64,000 bases of DNA from Fulvia fulva (Eukaryota > Ascomycota > Dothideomycetes > Mycosphaerellales > Mycosphaerellaceae). Location: assembly GCF_020509005.1 (NCBI RefSeq), contig NC_063012.1:4092001-4156000 (forward strand). Reading direction: 5' to 3'. Positions 1-11,825 of this stretch are shown here, one piece after another (positions within the stretch are counted from its first letter, which is position 1; every line of letters begins with the position of its first letter). The position numbers and the translations under genes are program-made. Under the pieces are notes generated by a model, which searched no databases, was not told where the DNA came from, and worked only from the letters and a program-made list of their open reading frames with translations.

Positions 1-1180
1 TGCTCTTTCACCATCGCCCTTGATCACGATATCACACATCACCGCCCTCACCACCCTCAGCGCTCCCGAATGCTGCTTCCGCCACCGACACCGCTTTGTG
101 CGATGTGCACCAAAACAGACGCCTAGCGCCGCCGTCTTTGTTGCTGTTACCTCACCTTATCCGCCGCCACCGCACGCGTACATGCAAGAAGAGCTGTCTC
201 TGTCTCCTCTACTCCCCTCCCAGCAGACACGCCTGCCGAGCAGCTTGGCAAGGCAGTCCACGCAAACGGTACAGTAGCATCGGATTGCGTTTCCACTGAC
301 TCTTGTCGTCGCCCGTACAGCACGCGGCATAAAGCATACAGGTGACAGGCTCCGCAACTACATGTACGACTGCTGGCGCGGACATGACACGCAGCTCGCG
401 CATCATCTGTGATAAGCTGCGCGCTGCTCCGCAACCACTGACTGGCTCTTCCCGCCTGCCACGGTGGACGACGGATCGCTGTGCAGAAACGTTGTCGCCT
501 TGTCGCCATGGCTGCGGGAAGCCCTGCGTGCCCTGCAACATCGCTCCGTACATGCACGGTGATGGGTACGAGCGGCTGTCTGCTGCAGCTAGCTATGGAT
601 GCAGCGGGTCACCAGCAGGCCCAGAATACATGTACGTACCTCTTCAACGCTTCCACCAGAGCAGGCCGACACGAGCATGCCCCTTCACATTGCAAGTAAA
701 GTTGAGTGAGCTGCCAGACATCGATGAACCGGCAGTATTGACTGCCCTTTGGCGCTTTATCAGGAACACGATGCGCCAGTATCAAAGTCTTATCTCCACC
801 TCCACCACACCTCTGAACACCCAGGATTGCGAGCTCCAAAGCTCCATATTTCTCCAACATTGCTTGCACACTTGCCACTGTTCTGACTTGGATCAACCGT
901 CCAATTGGCAGAGCATTCCTGCACTTCGACCCTCCTCCACACCGTGTGGAGCGAGCATTGTTTGAGCGTACGGACGAACATGCATGTTTGCATTTACGAC
1001 GCTCTCGATGTTGCCGGATTGCCATGCGTGCTTGGTGGTATCACTCTCCGCATCCCTGCGAGGCAATGCAGCTGTGGCGATGCGCCTTTCTAACTTTGTC
1101 ATTGCACGAGCTTCCTGGCCAAATCTTGGTCGTCCATATCTACGAGCGCGTCCAATTGCATAGCTGATTGAGCGCAGGGC
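1..1180. other. Unmutated flanking DNA, no recognised gene
   Basis: This stretch has ordinary base composition with CA and TG dinucleotides in normal supply, unlike the DNA from about 1180 onward. It contains overlapping open frames on both strands, the longest being 207 codons on the plus strand (342-965) and 138 codons on the minus strand (609-1025). None shows a domain or motif I recognise, their composition is low in conserved features, and they overlap each other in opposite directions. It may be intergenic or the edge of an intron-containing gene that starts outside the window. Confidence 0.5.
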
Positions 1181-2003
1181 GCGCGGTGAGGGTCGTCGTT
1201 ATTCTGTAGTTCGAGCGTTAGTCGTTCCGAAGGGAGGTACGACCGTAGGACCACGACGTAGCGAGAACGTAGGACTACAATAGACCCTCTAAGCGCCCCG
1301 GAGCGAGATTAACAATTAGACTCTGTCACCTGTTGCGCGTGTATACGCATACGCGTAGCGTATGTGTATGCGGTCTGTGCTTAGGGGGGTAGGTCGCTAG
1401 ATAAAAGCCCTCGCTACCAAATCGTACTAGGACGCTTATTAGTCGAAGAAGAACTTATAATTATTTAATTAGATAGGCGATTCTATAGCGCTAGCTCTAA
1501 CCTTATTAATATACTATCGTACTATACTATTACCGCTTTACTCCCCTTTAAAACGTTATAGCTATAGTAATATAGCTATAATAATATATATAGAGATAGA
1601 TTACACCCGGGGTATATACTCTAACCGAAATATTATACCCGCTATATCTATATATATATATATATAGATATATATATAAGCCGGAGCCGAACGTAATTAT
1701 ACCTCCTCTATCTATCTATAGAGTAATAATCGAAGTAGAATATTTAGCGCTAGAGATCGTAGTAGTAGTATTAGTAGTAGAAATAAAGAGATAGATCTAT
1801 AGTAGTGTTAGTATTAGTACTAGTATTAGCGATAGGAAGTAGATTACGCCTAAGAAATAGATTACGCTAGAGCCGGACGAACGACTATAACTAGTAGAAT
1901 ATACTAGGCGAAGGAAGTAGAATAGTTCAACGCGAAGGATATAGATATAGTAGAGGATAATAATAGTACGGAATATTATACTATATATAAGGTATTTCTT
2001 ATA
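1181..2003. other. RIP-mutated, TA-rich boundary zone
   Basis: The left edge of the mutated block. Composition changes over about 1180-1400 from mixed sequence to TA-rich DNA with runs of alternating TA near 1640-1680. Many TAG and TAA triplets occur in every frame. I see no recognisable protein remnant. A short hairpin lies at 1343-1369 (arms 1343-1354 and 1358-1369, 11 of 12 pairs). Confidence 0.6.
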
Positions 2004-2071
2004 ACGTACTTTACTACCGAGCGGGCTATACTACCGAGCGGGCTACTTTTACTAAGAACTATACTACTTCT
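2004..2071 (+). repeat. Left terminal inverted repeat of Fot1/pogo copy 1
   Basis: About 68 bp, matching the reverse complement of 3069-3136 with very few differences. Inside it the 15-mer ACTACCGAGCGGGCT occurs twice in direct orientation, which suggests a doubled transposase binding site. Confidence 0.88.
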
Positions 2072-3068
2072 ACTTTAATTACGACGGTATCTTAATACGA
2101 CGATATCCTATAGAATCGTTACTAGGAGGACAATTCCTCTTTAGATTCTTCGCTATCTAGCGAGTCTACTTAATAGGTACGTACGTTATGTCCCGACTCG
2201 CTATATCGCTTATAGCGTCGTAGCCTTAGTACTAGCCGAACACTATCTAGCGACTCTCTACTCACTTCCTACCTCCTAGTATCCTCTAGAGGTATTAATT
2301 ACGACGCCTTATCGAAAGGTTAGAGACCCTCTAGACTGAATATACTTACGCTTTCGTACTTTCCGCTATATAAGGGCCTCGTTAGACTTACGTAGCTTAC
2401 TAATCTCGCTTCGTATAAGAGCTATCTAATACGCTATCTCTCTACTCCCTCTCTATTGCCCTATTAAACGACCTTCCTCTTTCTACTACGCCTACCTAAC
2501 CCGTAACGACGCTCTAAGACGTAATAACACCTATTATAAACCCTGTCTCGTCGAAGTTGTAGGTGTCCTAGTTAAGGATACTATACTTCTCCTTTATATT
2601 ACGTATAAGTAAGAACTACTTCTCGATAACGTCTAGATCTTCTATTAGGGCTCGCTAACGATCGTATCTACGTATTATACGAACCTTTAGCTCACGATGC
2701 CGCCTATTAAACCTATCTATCTAATTAAGACTAGCGGGCTTAAGACTCTTCTCTTATAGTAATAAATCGGCTATTACTCGTATACTAGCCTTTAATAGCG
2801 GGAAACCTCTAAGATCTAGCTCGAGTATATACTTAAGTATCACCCTCTCTTCTAGCTCTATAAGCTTCTTCGAATTAGGCTCGTAGTCACTCCGAGGAGG
2901 TCGTCTATTCAATCGATACCCTAGTATAGTTTAAGACGCGTCGTATACCTTTATAGTAAGTCGATTCGTGATTGTCGCGTCGCGTTTCGTAGCCTAGATA
3001 GCTAAGGTCAGTTTGGCTTCGTTTGAAGACAATATACGCTATAATAGTAGTTATATAGCTATATCTAT

Positions 3069-3136
3069 AGAAGTGGTATAGTTCTTAGTAAAAGTGGCCC
3101 GCTCGGTAGTATAGCCCGCTCGGTAGTAAAGTACGT
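3069..3136 (-). repeat. Right terminal inverted repeat of Fot1/pogo copy 1
   Basis: Mirror of the repeat at 2004-2071, followed by TA at 3137-3138. It holds the same doubled 15 bp motif. Confidence 0.88.
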
Positions 3137-3138
3137 TA

Positions 3139-3387
3139 CTATATTATATTATTTATTATTATTAGTAAGGTCTATCTCTATACTTATCTATTCTTCCTAG
3201 GCTTATATATCTTAGGTTCCTAATCTACTTAGCTATAGCTAAGATTAGAACGACCTAACGATTCGTATTTAACCTTACTCGTTTACCGCTTAGCTAAGGT
3301 CTCTCGGTCTCCTAGGCGGCGGGTATATCGGTACTAGGTCGTCCGTTCTCTTACGATTACTTACTTCGAGCCCCCTATAGAGCCCTA
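3139..3387 (-). pseudogene. Retroelement remnant left of the small LTR element
   Basis: RIP-mutated DNA between the Fot1 copy and the LTR element at 3388. Read on the minus strand it gives a charged, Arg/Lys/Glu-rich peptide. It probably joins, once the 3388-4716 insertion is removed, to the zinc-knuckle remnant at 4717-5519. That join is inference from the 5 bp target duplication on either side. Confidence 0.4.
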
Positions 3388-3582
3388 TATCACGGTTCAC
3401 CTCGTAAGGCTATACTTAGTACTACGTAACCTAGTACGCTAGCGCGCCCGGACCCTAGACCCTAACCTCGATGTTTACTTTATCGCGGCTTCGCGACTTT
3501 CTTATCTTCTCTTCTTTGTAGAACTTATTCGATTCTAATATATTAATACGTTTACGCCCTATCTTACGCCTTGTCCGTATTA
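3388..3582 (+). repeat. 5' LTR of small LTR element
   Basis: 195 bp, starts TATCACGG (originally probably TGTCACGG) and ends TATTA. It matches 4522-4716 along its length and is preceded by the CCCTA target duplication. Confidence 0.87.
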
Positions 3583-4521
3583 TTAAGTTCTACCGCCCTT
3601 AGATCGCCGAGCCGTACGATTATAGACTACGTATCGCTACTACGACCGCGTACGACCGAGACTCGAATAGCCGTAGGTACTAATACGACGATCGGACTAG
3701 ATAAATTATCCTTTATCCTAAGACTTAACCTAAACACTCTTATAAAGGCGTTCCTCCGAGAAGCCCGATAAAAGCGGAACGGCGTACTTAGCGTAGCGTA
3801 GTAAGAGGTAGAAGACGAGTCCTAGTAGGATCCGGATTTCGACGATACCGTAGGTATAGAACGACTACGTAATATAGCGTAAGAGATATAGAACGAGACT
3901 TAGGGTCGCGGAGATACTAAGTAGGCTCCTTAGTAAGAGGAAGAACGTCGGCGCTAGAAGTACTAAGAGCTACTACGTAATAAGTATAACCGACGTTAGT
4001 CTAAGAAGGAAACTCGACTCCGTATAGGTAGAGAGGATAAGACCTTATAATAGGGTATACGTACGCGGAAGGAGGAATATCTTAGCTACCGCTATACGAT
4101 ACCGATTAACTTTACCTAGAAGGACGAAGAGGTAGAATATAGGCTACGGTATAACCCTACCGAGTTCTAGATCGCTAAAGCCGAGGAGCTTTCTTGCTCG
4201 GTTACTAAGAACCTAGAAGCCTAAAGGTTAGATATTAGACGACCTAGACATCGTTACTAATAGTCGACCCTACGACGCTAGCGTAATATAGATATAACTT
4301 AAGGCAAGCTAAGGCTTAATATATAGTTAGCTTATCTAAGGTATACTACGGTATAATATAGACTCTCGACTTAAGGCTTACTACGGTAAGATATATAGTC
4401 TCTCTACGGTTAGCCCGACGTAAGCTAGCGCTTCCTAATAGTACGGTTCTTCCTTACGGATATACCCTACGGCGATATATTTCCGCGTACGAGGGCGTAC
4501 GGCGGTTTAAGAGGGGGGTGG

Positions 4522-4716
4522 TATTACGGTTTACCTCGTAAGGCTATACTTAGTGTCACGTAACCTAGTACGCTAGCGCGCCCGGACCCTAGACCCTAAC
4601 CCTAACGTTTACTTTATCGCGGCTTCGCGACTTTATTATCTTCTCTTCTTCGTAGAAATTATTCGATTCTAAGGTATTAATATATTTACGCCCTATCTTA
4701 CGCCTTATCCGTATTA
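4522..4716 (+). repeat. 3' LTR of small LTR element
   Basis: 195 bp, starts TATTACGG after the polypurine tract and is followed by CCCTA. It contains two CCCTAA units in tandem (4593-4606), resembling fungal telomere repeats. The 5' LTR has this region altered. Confidence 0.87.
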
Positions 4717-5519
4717 CCCTACTCCCTTCTAAGGTTATTACTATAGATATCTAGCCGGCGTAGCGACCCTTACCTATCTCGCTCGTACTTATACCGCGAT
4801 TCCTACCGGGCATTAGTTTGAGTATACCGGGTACTTTCGGCTATAGTACGCGTATCGAGTCTCCTCCCTTAGGTAGTCTTTCCCTAAGTAAGGGCCGGCG
4901 TATTAGAGGTACTTTAGCCTTTTTTCTCTGTACTTAGGGGCGATATGTCCGTATTAATAGTAGTAGAAGCATTAGAGTACTCTATAGCTACTCTAATAGA
5001 TCTCTATATCTAGTTACTCGTAGTTCTAGAACAGTCCCTTATCTAGGCCTTAGTTCGCCTATTCCGCCGTCTCTACCTAGACTATTAGGGATAAGTACGT
5101 CTTTATAGGTTCTACGGTCCTATAGAGCTATATCGCCTTCGTAAGTCGTAGTCCTAGGGATATAGCTTAGCTTTATATTTAGAGCTAAGGGAGATCTTCG
5201 ACCTTAAATGTTCTAGGTACTCCGTAGGCTATTAGTATATATTATTAGTAAGAGACCTTTACTAATTTCGTAACCTTTCTTGTCTATTCCTTATAGGTCT
5301 CGAGCTTACGTTTATTAGATTCTTAGGTAGTAAAGAGTCTTACGGCGTCGGTCGATTCTACCTTTGCCCCTACGACCTCCTTCTAGCTAATCCTATCTAC
5401 GATCTCCTTACTTATAAGAGCTATAATCTCCTATTACTCTATCGGTTCGGTAATATATAGTCGTACTACTATACTCGCCTTTATCGGTTACGGCTTCGCG
5501 CCTATAGCGACTATTACCT
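4717..5519 (-). pseudogene. Zinc-knuckle (gag/ORF1-like) remnant
   Basis: On the minus strand near 4920-4960 the translation reads CFYYYxYGHIAPKY. Reversing the RIP changes (Tyr from Cys) gives a CX2CX4HX4C zinc knuckle of the type in retroelement nucleocapsid or LINE ORF1 proteins. The frame is full of TAG and TAA. It is cut on the left by the LTR element at 3388-4716 and on the right by the LINE that starts near 5520. The family is not resolved. Confidence 0.55.
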
Positions 5520-8500
5520 ATATAGTAGGCTTATACGACATATTCGAAAGCTCTTATTAAGGCTGTTCTAACGATCTATAAAGTAGGCTACTGCCCCTAG
5601 AATTAAGGCAGTTCTACCTTATTTAATTTAGATAGCTTAAAGTTCCCTTTACCCTATTTCTTTAGCTCTAAACGCCGCGGAGTTACCTAGCTATATTAGG
5701 TAACTCCTAGGTAATAGTAGCCTAGGCTACGGTACTACCGGCGCCTATAGCTCTATAGGCGAAGCTCCCCTAAGATAACTAGTAGTAAGTTATAGAGGAC
5801 GTAAAAAGTATAGAAACTAACAATTAGCTCCTATACCGGTTTCTATAGGTAATAATTACTTAGCTACGTACGGCGCTTATACTATCGTATTACCGAGGGT
5901 AATAAGAAATAAGGACGACGCCTTAGGCGATTAATAAGGCTACTTAGAATCAATATCCCTATAGCTAGGCATTGGTCGCGGTATCGATACTAGGCCCCCG
6001 CCTAACGTACGATATAGTTACGATCCGTATTATAGTAAAGGAAGACTAGGCCGAAGTTACGAAGCTATTAAATAAGGAGCTCGCCTAACGAATTAATTAA
6101 CTAGGGGTAGTCGTAGTGAACTAATAGTCTAACGGCACTCTATAGATCTATACTAGCTCTACTACTACTAGAAGGCACCTAGAGGTATAGCTATAGTAGG
6201 TATCTAAGGTTACGGTATTAGCGAAGGTCTTAATAAAGTAATTTACGATCCTAGTCTACGATATACCTAAGGAGTTCGACCTAACTAACTAAGGTCACCT
6301 ACGTACTCTCTAAGAGGACAACCCGGTTACTCTTAACTCTCTAATCTAGAAGGCGACTTAGCTCTATAGGAAATGGCTAGAAGGTAAGAAGGCCTCGGCG
6401 CTAATAGTATAGCTATAAGACGCGAAAGCGGCGGATCTAGTAATAGAACAAGGCCTAATCTAGTAATATAGCCTTAAGATAGTAGAAAAGTACTCCTTAT
6501 CCTTTCGTGTCCTCTAATGCTTTAAATACTAATAGTATAGACACTAAACCTACACGTATATAAACAAGTAGGCCTACTCGAACTATATAGGAGACTATAT
6601 ATCTAGGGACTATATATCGGCTACGAGACGGTACGCGAACTGTCCGGGGTACTACCTATCGTATAGCGCGGAATGCCTATAGCGGAAACTAGCGAAAAAC
6701 AAGGCAATTATAAACAGAACCGTCGCCCTAAGATTCTACGGCGACCGTAAGGCTAGCCTATACCGGAACTAGCTAGCGGCGGTCGGGTATAAGCGCCCTA
6801 GGGCCGAGAATAATATAAAGGATACGTAACCTAGGGCGTACGGGAGGCTACGTACTCTACTAGCTATAGCGAGGGAATCTAACTAGGCCCGGCTCCCCTT
6901 TAGTATATAGCCGATAGGCGTAGACTAGGACGCGCTAGGTAGTAGGATATAGGATATTATAGAGGAAATAATTATCGATAACGATAACTAGCCTCAATAC
7001 GCTTAGTATTATATAGTATAATGTTAACTATAGTAAGGATATAGTCTAGAACTATCTCCTATACGAGGCGGACCCGTACGTCTACTACGTCCTAGTAATC
7101 TAGGAGCTATAGATTAACCCGTACTATAAGAGACTAACGACCTATAAGTAACTAGGCTATATAATATATCTACGAAGCGACGGTAGACCCCGTACGTGCT
7201 TCTATATTAGTAAGAACATATAAGAATCCGACTAGGAGGTAGTATACTATATAGACAAAGAAGGCGGGGGCGGTATTACCTCCCTCTACGTAGGTAGTAC
7301 CTAGATACACAACCTATATATACAACCGCTAGCCTCGAGGTCTAGCCGCGACCTTAGGGTCTATAGACACCTAGATAGTACGCTTAAGAGACAAGGGTAC
7401 TACATCGTAGTAGGAGACTTTAATATATACTACCCTTCCTAGGAAAGCCTTATATAGCCGTACCCTATAGCCGACGGAGTACTCGACTTAATAGCGAGTA
7501 ACGTAATTGCCCTTAATACCCCGAAGGACCTAGGTACCTAGAAGAGAGGGGGACTCTAAGGCACGATCGACCTCTCCTAGATCTTAGATAGCTACTACTA
7601 TATAGTAACCTACTATAGGATCGAACATAAACTCGAGGCATCGTTAGACTATATACTAGTTAGGACCTCTATTACGACATAGATATAATATATACTAGTA
7701 AGAACCCCTAAGCTAAACTAGGGAAAGGCCTACTAGGCTAATATCTAGGCGTACCTCGACGACTCCGAGAGGCTAGTCTAGATCGCGTAGTAGTAATATA
7801 ATAGTAAAGACGAGATAGACGAGGTAGTCTAAGGGTTAATAGACGAGATAAGAAAAGCGACCTTACTTTACGTTCCGCTTACCTAACTAATAATATAGTC
7901 TAAACTATACTAGAAGCCGAAGTATACTACGATAGTAAGAGAAGTAAGGAGAGCCCGCCGGGTATAGACGAGTAGCTATAGCGAGGAGGCCTAGAACGTA
8001 TATAGGGAGGTATACTAATAGAAGAAAGCTATAATACGGAGAGAGAAAGCAGTCGGCTAGAGAGCTATAGTAGAAGAAATCGCCGGTAAGCTAGCGAGGA
8101 TATAGAAGCTAGCGAAATGGGCCCGATAGGACCCTATATAGGGTCCCTCCTTCTCTATCCTAGCGCTATAATCGCCTAGTAGCCCGGTTAGCGACCCCGA
8201 GGCTAAGGCGCGTCTACTAGCTAGTAAGTTCTTCCCGCTCCTAGTCGAGGCTAATCTAAGTAATATAAATAGCTCTACTCCCCTAGCCCCTAGTATCGCG
8301 GTCTAATAGGATATGTCCGAGGGAGATATTACCGCTATACTTAGGAAGTTACCGGCGAAGAAAGCCCCGGGGCCGGATAGGATCCTAAACGAGCTACTAA
8401 AGAAGTATAGAGATTAACTAGCCCTAGTAGTCGTAGCGATCTTTAACGCCTACCTATAGACCGGATACTACCTAATAGTATTTAAACAATCGACGATAGT

Positions 8501-10490
8501 AGCCCTACGTAAGCCGTAAAAGGAAGACTATACGTAGGTGAAGTCGTACCGCCTAATTACGCTCCTTAACACTCTTAGGAAGGCACTTAAGAAGCTAGTT
8601 ATAACGAGACTCTCCGAGGCGGTAGAGAAATACTCCCTACTCCCGGACACCTAGATAGGTACGCGCCTATAGCGATCGACGCTATCCGCGATAGAACTTA
8701 TCACCTCTTAGGTAAAGGCCATCTAGTATAAGAATAGGGACAAGGTGGCTTCCTTACTTAGCCTAGACATCTCGGGAGCCTTCGACTATATATTATACCC
8801 GCGGCTACTCTATATCCTAAGGTCGAAAGGACTCCCTAAGTAGCTTATTAACTTCGTACGGTCCTACCTCTAAAACCGTAGTACGTCGATCCTAGTCGGC
8901 TAGTATAGAAGCCTATTTTAAGTAGTCTATACTAGAATCCCGTAAGGCTTAACGCTAGTACCTATTCTATTCCTCTTCTTTATAGCTACGCTACTCCTAG
9001 CCCTAGAATCCTAGAACACCGCTACGAGCGGCTTCGTAGACGACACGAACATCCTAGCGTAGTCTTCCTCGACTAAGGAGAACTATAGGCTACTAGAAGA
9101 GAAGTATAAGATCTACGAGGACTAGGCTAGGAGGCACGGGGCTCGGTTTGCCCTAGAAAAGTACAATCTGATACACTTTACGCGCCGGCTACGGTTCTAT
9201 AATATATAAGCTTCTATCTAGATATAGGGGCACACGACTAACCCGGTAGATTAGCTTAGGATCCTCGGACTATAGGTAGACCCGGCGCTACGGTAGAGGA
9301 AGTACGTATAGGTAATATTACGGAAAGCTAAACAGAATATAGTATTATACTAGAGGCTTACTATGTCTATATAGAGGCGGACTTCCGGTAGTTACGACTC
9401 CTATATACGGCTATTATACGGCTAGTCCTTACCTATAGTAGCTAAGTATAGTCCTTAGACGAGAGGGCCTACCTATCGAAGGGACTCGTCGCGCCGCTAG
9501 CGAAGATCTAAAACTAATGCCTAAGGAAGGTTACCGGGGTATATAAGTTAATACTAATAAGGATACTTAAGTACGAGACCGCTATACCGCCGATCGACCT
9601 ATATATCTAGGGACTACGGACCTCCTACTTAGGTAAGTCGGTATAGTACCTAGTATAGAAGATTATTACTAGTATAGTCGTAAGGGCCCGCGAATTAGTA
9701 CTAGCGTATAAGGGCATTCGACCCGGAAACGAGCCGAACTACCGAGTAAGGGACGAATAGCTAGTAATACGATAGGAAGGTAAGAAATCGTTTATAGAGC
9801 AACTATAGAAAGAGAGGTAGAACAACTAGGGTGTAGGGTATAGTAGACGCCCTTAGCTAGCGGGACAACCTAAGGAATAGTTAGCTACGAAATCCGCGGT
9901 TAAGTACCCCCCGAAGCTTATCTACTACCGCCTTACGAGGGTATAGAGTAGTATAGTAACCTAACTACGAAGCGAACATATCGGCCTCTAGGGGTACCTA
10001 TTATAGAGGAAGGTTCTAGAATATACGAATACTAGCTGCCCCTACGGCTATTACTCCTAGAATATACGGTACGTACACCTTGTCTATCCGAGGTAGTCGC
10101 TAGGAAGGGGGGAGTAGATAGTAAAGGCGAGGAACTAAACGATTAGGGTACTTCTTAATAAAGTTAAGGACTTACGGCGTATTATAAACTAGATACTAGA
10201 GAAGGGCTAGCTAGAACAGTATTACCTAGTAGGAGTAGTATAGGAAGAGAGGATACGGCGTAGCGCGACGAGACTAGCCGGGAGCGGGGGCTAACGAGGT
10301 AGTGATATAGACTACGTACGTTTAGAGGGAAAGCTAATCTAGATAAGGAGGAGTCGGGGGCGAGAAAGGCTTTTACCTATTTAGGTTTCCCTTTATATAT
10401 AATAATAGATATATACCTATATAGGCTAAATAGGGTCCTAGAATAGGGAAATAACAAATCTATCTATCTATCTATATTAGATAATATACT
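5520..10490 (+). mobile_element. Tad1-like LINE, copy B, RIP-inactivated
   Basis: A nearly full-length non-LTR retrotransposon of about 5 kb, closely similar over its whole length to 35691-40640 (minus) and 54019-58985 (plus). Order on the plus strand: 5' region, ORF1 zinc knuckles near 6540-6720, apurinic-type endonuclease with GDFN at 7413-7424 followed by mutated HHP (now YYP), reverse transcriptase with catalytic FVDD at 9033-9044, a C-terminal part, then a 3' end with a TCTA microsatellite tail (about 10459-10477). Every domain contains several TAG or TAA codons at positions of Trp or Gln. CA and TG are almost absent, so this copy is more thoroughly mutated than copy D. The 5' boundary is approximate. 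Confidence 0.85.
6540..10300 (+). pseudogene. LINE ORF1 3' part and ORF2 (endonuclease-reverse transcriptase), broken
   Basis: Protein-coding remains of LINE copy B. The zinc-knuckle part (Cys largely turned to Tyr) is followed by an endonuclease with the YIVVGDFNIYYPS motif and a reverse transcriptase with FVDDTNIL. The latter keeps both catalytic Asp codons. Stop codons TAG and TAA stand where Trp and Gln are expected, for example right after YYPS. The ORF1/ORF2 border cannot be placed because of the stops. Confidence 0.75.
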
Positions 10491-10495
10491 ACGTA

Positions 10496-11627
10496 ACGTA
10501 CTTTACTACCGAGCGGGCTATACTACCGAGCGGGCCACTTTTACTAAGAACTGTACTACTTCTATAGATATAGCTATATAACTACTATTATAGCGTATAT
10601 TGTCTTCAAACGAGGCCAAACTGACCTTAGCTATCTAGGCTACGAAACGCGACGCGACAATCACGAATCGACTTACTATAAAGGTATACGACGCGTCTTA
10701 AACTACACTAGGGTATCGATTGAATAGACGACCTCCTCGGAGTGACTACGAGCCTAATTCGAAGAAGCTTATAGAGCTAGAAGAGAGGGTGATACTTAAG
10801 TATATACTCGAGCTAGATCTTAGAGGTTTCCCGCTATTAAAGGCTAGTATACGAGTAATAGCCGATTTATTACTATAAGAGAAGAGTCTTAAGCCCGCTA
10901 GTCTTAATTAGATAGATAGGTTCAATAGGCGGCATCGTGAGCTAAAGGTTCGTATAATACGTAGATACGATCGTTAGCGAGCCCTAATAGAAGATCTAGA
11001 CGTTATCGAGAAGTAGTTCTTACTTATACGTAATATAAAGGAGAAGTATAGTATCCTTAACTAGGACACCTACAACTTCGACGAGACAGGGTTTATAATA
11101 GGTGTTATTACGTCTTAGAGCGTCGTTACGGGTTAGGTAGGCGTAGTAGAAAGAGGAAGGTCGTTTAATAGGGTAATAGAGAGGGAGTAGAGAGATAGCG
11201 TATTAGATAGCTCTTATACGAAGCGAGATTAGTAAGCTACGTAAGTCTAACGAGGCCCTTATATAGCGGAAAGTACGAAAGCGTAAGTATATTCAGTCTA
11301 GAGGGTCTCTAACCTTCGATAAGGCGTCGTAATTAATACCTCTAGAGGATACTAGGAGGTAGGAAGTGAGTAGAGAGTCGCTAGATAGTGTTCGGCTAGT
11401 ACTAAGGCTACGACGCTATAAGCGATATAGCGAGTCGGGACATAACGTACGTACCTATTAAGTAGACTCGCTAGATAGCGAAGAATCTAAAGAAGAATTG
11501 TCCTCCTAGTAACGATTCTATAGGATATCGTCGTATTAAGATACCGTCGTAATTAAAGTAGAAGTAGTATAGTTCTTAGTAAAAGTAGCCCGCTCGGTAG
11601 TATAGCCCGCTCGGTAGTAAAGTACGT
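10496..11627 (+). mobile_element. Internally deleted Fot1/pogo DNA transposon, copy 2
   Basis: 1132 bp, flanked by TA (10494-10495 and 11628-11629), with about 68 bp inverted terminal repeats. It is a near-identical, inverted copy of 2004-3136. On the plus strand the CENP-B-like part reads through LIELEERVILKYILELDLRG, then DTYNFDETGF with the first catalytic Asp near 11083, then GVIT and VVTG, and soon after the basic C-terminal stretch. The catalytic middle with the second and third Asp is absent, exactly as in copy 1. It lies directly beside the 3' tail of LINE copy B. Confidence 0.88.
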
Positions 11628-11629
11628 TA

Positions 11630-11825
11630 TAATTATTACTAATTCCCCCCCTAATAATACTCGTAAAGTCGTTATATATATAGCTAATATCCTCGCTCCT
11701 ACCGGTACGGATCTCTTTATATTATCTTAGGCTACGGCTAGCGTACCTAGAGGATACGGTAACCGTAAGGGAGGTAGAGGTAGAAAGAAGGTAAGTAATT
11801 ACGTCGATGTACCTAATAAGCTAAG
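11630..11825. other. Short RIP-mutated stretch between transposons
   Basis: Degenerate sequence between the Fot1 copy and the CpG-poor LINE. Plus-strand translation includes a Gly/Arg/Lys-rich segment near 11750-11790, but nothing I can assign to a family. Confidence 0.4.

Larger units (their letters stand above)
2004..3136 (-). mobile_element. Internally deleted Fot1/pogo DNA transposon, copy 1
   Basis: Inverted terminal repeats of about 68 bp (2004-2071 and 3069-3136) bound a 1133 bp element flanked by TA on both sides (2002-2003 and 3137-3138), the target duplication used by the Tc1/mariner/pogo group. Read on the minus strand, the inside encodes a RIP-mutated transposase: a CENP-B-like DNA-binding part, the motif YNFDETGF followed by GVIT and VVTG that marks the first catalytic Asp in Fot1 transposases, then directly a basic C-terminal part (RKVRKRKYIQ). 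The segment that should carry the second and third catalytic Asp is missing. The element cannot make active transposase and is nearly the same as the copy at 10496-11627 in opposite orientation. Confidence 0.88.
3388..4716 (+). mobile_element. Small non-autonomous LTR retrotransposon (TRIM/LARD-like)
   Basis: Two direct repeats of 195 bp each (3388-3582 and 4522-4716) bound only about 940 bp of internal DNA. The element is flanked by an exact 5 bp duplication CCCTA (3383-3387 and 4717-4721), and a purine-rich tract of the form GAGGGGGGTGG (4511-4521) lies directly before the right LTR, as expected for plus-strand priming. No reverse transcriptase, integrase or protease motif is visible inside. 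Charged stretches could be what is left of a gag frame. It must have relied on enzymes of another element. The left ends TATC and TATT are RIP-altered forms of TGTC, shared with the larger gypsy element at 24541-33276. Confidence 0.85.

Noticed and set aside
342..965. 207-codon plus-strand frame as a gene
   Set aside because: It overlaps a comparable minus-strand frame, shows no domain, and has a composition (many Cys, Ser, Thr) typical of chance frames in GC-balanced DNA.
5520..10490. Possible altered genetic code with TAG read as Gln or Trp
   Set aside because: TAG stands for both Gln and Trp, and CAC has become TAC in the same frames. Non-coding parts show the same CA/TG loss. RIP explains all of it, and the host genes at 45-51 kb use ordinary codons.
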